In this document: piece by piece, positions 62,738-64,000 of the stretch | Layout: each line of letters begins with the position of its first letter | Numbering within the stretch: the stretch's first letter is position 1 | Assembly: GCF_017353185.1 (NCBI RefSeq) | Contig: NZ_JAFMYV010000011.1 | Location: 124,001-188,000, forward strand | DNA: 64,000 nt | Direction: 5' to 3' | From: Fibrella rubiginis | GTDB lineage: Bacteria > Bacteroidota > Bacteroidia > Cytophagales > Spirosomataceae | Program-made: the position numbers and the translations under genes | Notes under the pieces: model-generated | The model's input: the letters and a program-made list of their open reading frames with translations, nothing else | Database searches by the model: none | What the model was told of the DNA's origin: nothing

Positions 62738-64000
62738 ATGAAGCATACAGTAAAAATAGTAGCTCTGTTCGTTGCCCTGCTGACGGTCAGTAGCTGCAAA
62801 GAGGGTTACCTCGACATTAACAAGAACCCTAATGATGCCACCAGCTCAACGCCCGATCTGATCCTCTCGGCGGCGTTGAACGCCACGGCGGCGGGTATGA
62901 TTAACCCAAACGAAATCGGCCACTTCTGGGCCGGTCAGTGGTCACCGTCGGGCAGCGTATCGGGTTTTAACCCCGAGAAAACATATGACTTGCCATCGAA
63001 CTTCCGTACCGGTGTTTGGACCCAGGCCTATGATAATCTGTCTGACTATGACGTGATTGAGCAGGCTGCCACCACCAGCAAGCAGCCTGCCTTTGTAGGC
63101 ATTGCTAAGGTGATGAAGGCGTTTGTGTTTCAGCGCCTTGTCGATACTTATGGCAACGTACCCTACACAGAAGCGCTGAAAGGCACGGCTATTCTTCGTC
63201 CAAAGTATGACGACGCCCAGGCTATTTACGACGACTTGTCGAAGCAACTTGATGCAGCTGTAACCAACCTGAAGACACCGTTGACCGCTGAAAACCCATC
63301 ACCAGGGGCCAGCGACATCGTGTTTGCTGGCGACATGGGTAAGTGGGTGCGTTTTGCCAATACGCTGAAGCTGCGCCTGATGCTCCGTCAAACCAACATT
63401 GCAGCAAAAGAGGCCACTATTAAAGCTGAAATTACCAAAGCAGCAGGTAACGGTGGTTTTCTGGCAGCAGGTGAAAACGCGCTGGCATCGCCGGGTTACC
63501 TGAAGACTGCAGGAAAACAGAACCCCTTCTACGAGAACTACGGTTTCACGGCTGCCGGTACGCTATCGGGCAACCACGATTTTTACACCAACGCTGATTT
63601 CTTCATCACGTTCCTGTCGAATAACGTTGACCCCCGGTTACCCCGCTTTGCTACACTCAACAACGCCGGGAAATATGTAGGCGTACCGTTTGGTGATGGC
63701 AACGACGCGTATCTGTACGCTAAAACGTCGGGCTTTGGCCCAGCTATCCTGAAAGGGTTTGACCAAAAGCAGGTGCTGATGCAGTCGGCAGAGAGCTTTT
63801 TCCTGCAAGCAGAGGCCGCCCAGCGTGGCTACCTGACCGGATCGGCCAAGACACTGTTTGAGAGCGGTGTTACCGAATCGTTCAAATTTCTGGAAGTACC
63901 CGACGCCGTCAAAGCCGCAGCTGCCTACGCGGCCGACGCTGTACCAATCCGCAACTTCGATGCGTCGCCCAATAAGCTGGAGGCCATTATTACCCAAAAA
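62738..64000 (+). CDS. SusD/RagB family outer membrane lipoprotein (SusD-like_2 type), 3' end beyond the window
   Basis: 421 codons without a stop before the window ends. The leader MKHTVKIVALFVALLTVSSC ends at a lipidated Cys20. SusD_2-type landmarks: YLDINKNPNDATSSTPDLIL, IAKVMKAFVFQRLVDTYGNV, PYTEALKGTAILRPKYDDAQ, MGKWVRFANTLKLRLMLRQT and QSAESFFLQAEAAQRGYLTG. It belongs with the susC-like gene directly upstream. This subtype differs from the SusD protein at 32539 (RagB type). Confidence 0.9.
   Translation, partial: MKHTVKIVALFVALLTVSSCKEGYLDINKNPNDATSSTPDLILSAALNATAAGMINPNEIGHFWAGQWSPSGSVSGFNPEKTYDLPSNFRTGVWTQAYDNLSDYDVIEQAATTSKQPAFVGIAKVMKAFVFQRLVDTYGNVPYTEALKGTAILRPKYDDAQAIYDDLSKQLDAAVTNLKTPLTAENPSPGASDIVFAGDMGKWVRFANTLKLRLMLRQTNIAAKEATIKAEITKAAGNGGFLAAGENALASPGYLKTAGKQNPFYENYGFTAAGTLSGNHDFYTNADFFITFLSNNVDPRLPRFATLNNAGKYVGVPFGDGNDAYLYAKTSGFGPAILKGFDQKQVLMQSAESFFLQAEAAQRGYLTGSAKTLFESGVTESFKFLEVPDAVKAAAAYAADAVPIRNFDASPNKLEAIITQK

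Overview
The window reads as the chromosome of a Bacteroidota bacterium, most like the Cytophagales / Spirosoma group. Supporting signs are two SusC/SusD outer-membrane pairs, a subtilase with a type IX secretion tail, Bacteroidota-type TssD (Hcp) proteins, PVC-type haem-binding cytochromes, few Shine-Dalgarno sites, and a few candidate TAnnTTTG -7 boxes. I see no rRNA, tRNA, CRISPR array or insertion sequence.

Layout. 1-6769: cytochrome c biogenesis (ccmC end, ccmB), a DNA alkyl-transferase, a lone receiver protein, an S9 peptidase, two RDD membrane proteins and a sugar dehydrogenase, all on the minus strand. 6959-16447, plus strand: cysE, an O-acyltransferase, a DUF4143 ATPase sitting between a 5' fragment and the full copy of dtd, a 1353-residue secreted subtilase and pfkA. 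16449-38124, minus strand: a sugar-uptake and catabolism locus. Read in transcription order it is a LuxR-type regulator, SusC, SusD, haem/cytochrome c protein, DUF1080, DUF4432, cupin isomerase, TIM-barrel isomerase, Gfo/Idh oxidoreductase, ThuA, a SGNH-haem-cytochrome fusion, two more TIM-barrel isomerases and an alpha/beta hydrolase. The mix fits oxidation and isomerisation of glycosides (3-keto-sugar chemistry); no classical glycoside hydrolase is present.

38180-44114 is an accessory island: a nirD relic, a tandem array of TssD-linked polymorphic toxins with matching putative immunity genes (one intact, one orphan module, one wreck), an isolated nuoH and a frame-broken YhcG/DUF1016 nuclease. 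44126-64000 holds an orphan protein, a MG2/plug-domain protein, small genes, an MFS permease, a HAD phosphatase, thrA-type aspartokinase/homoserine dehydrogenase, a DUF433/DUF5615 toxin-antitoxin pair inserted behind thrA, mutS2, a thioredoxin, two acidic disordered proteins and a second SusC/SusD pair cut by the window end.

Two genome-level patterns stand out. First, at least fifteen long inverted repeats (stems from 11 to 62 bp, several perfect over 27-59 bp) lie directly behind stop codons, almost every one different in sequence, and several overlap the stop codon or last codons. Second, two accessory inserts (the ATPase at dtd and the toxin-antitoxin pair at thrA) are each bracketed by a partial direct copy of the neighbouring housekeeping gene.
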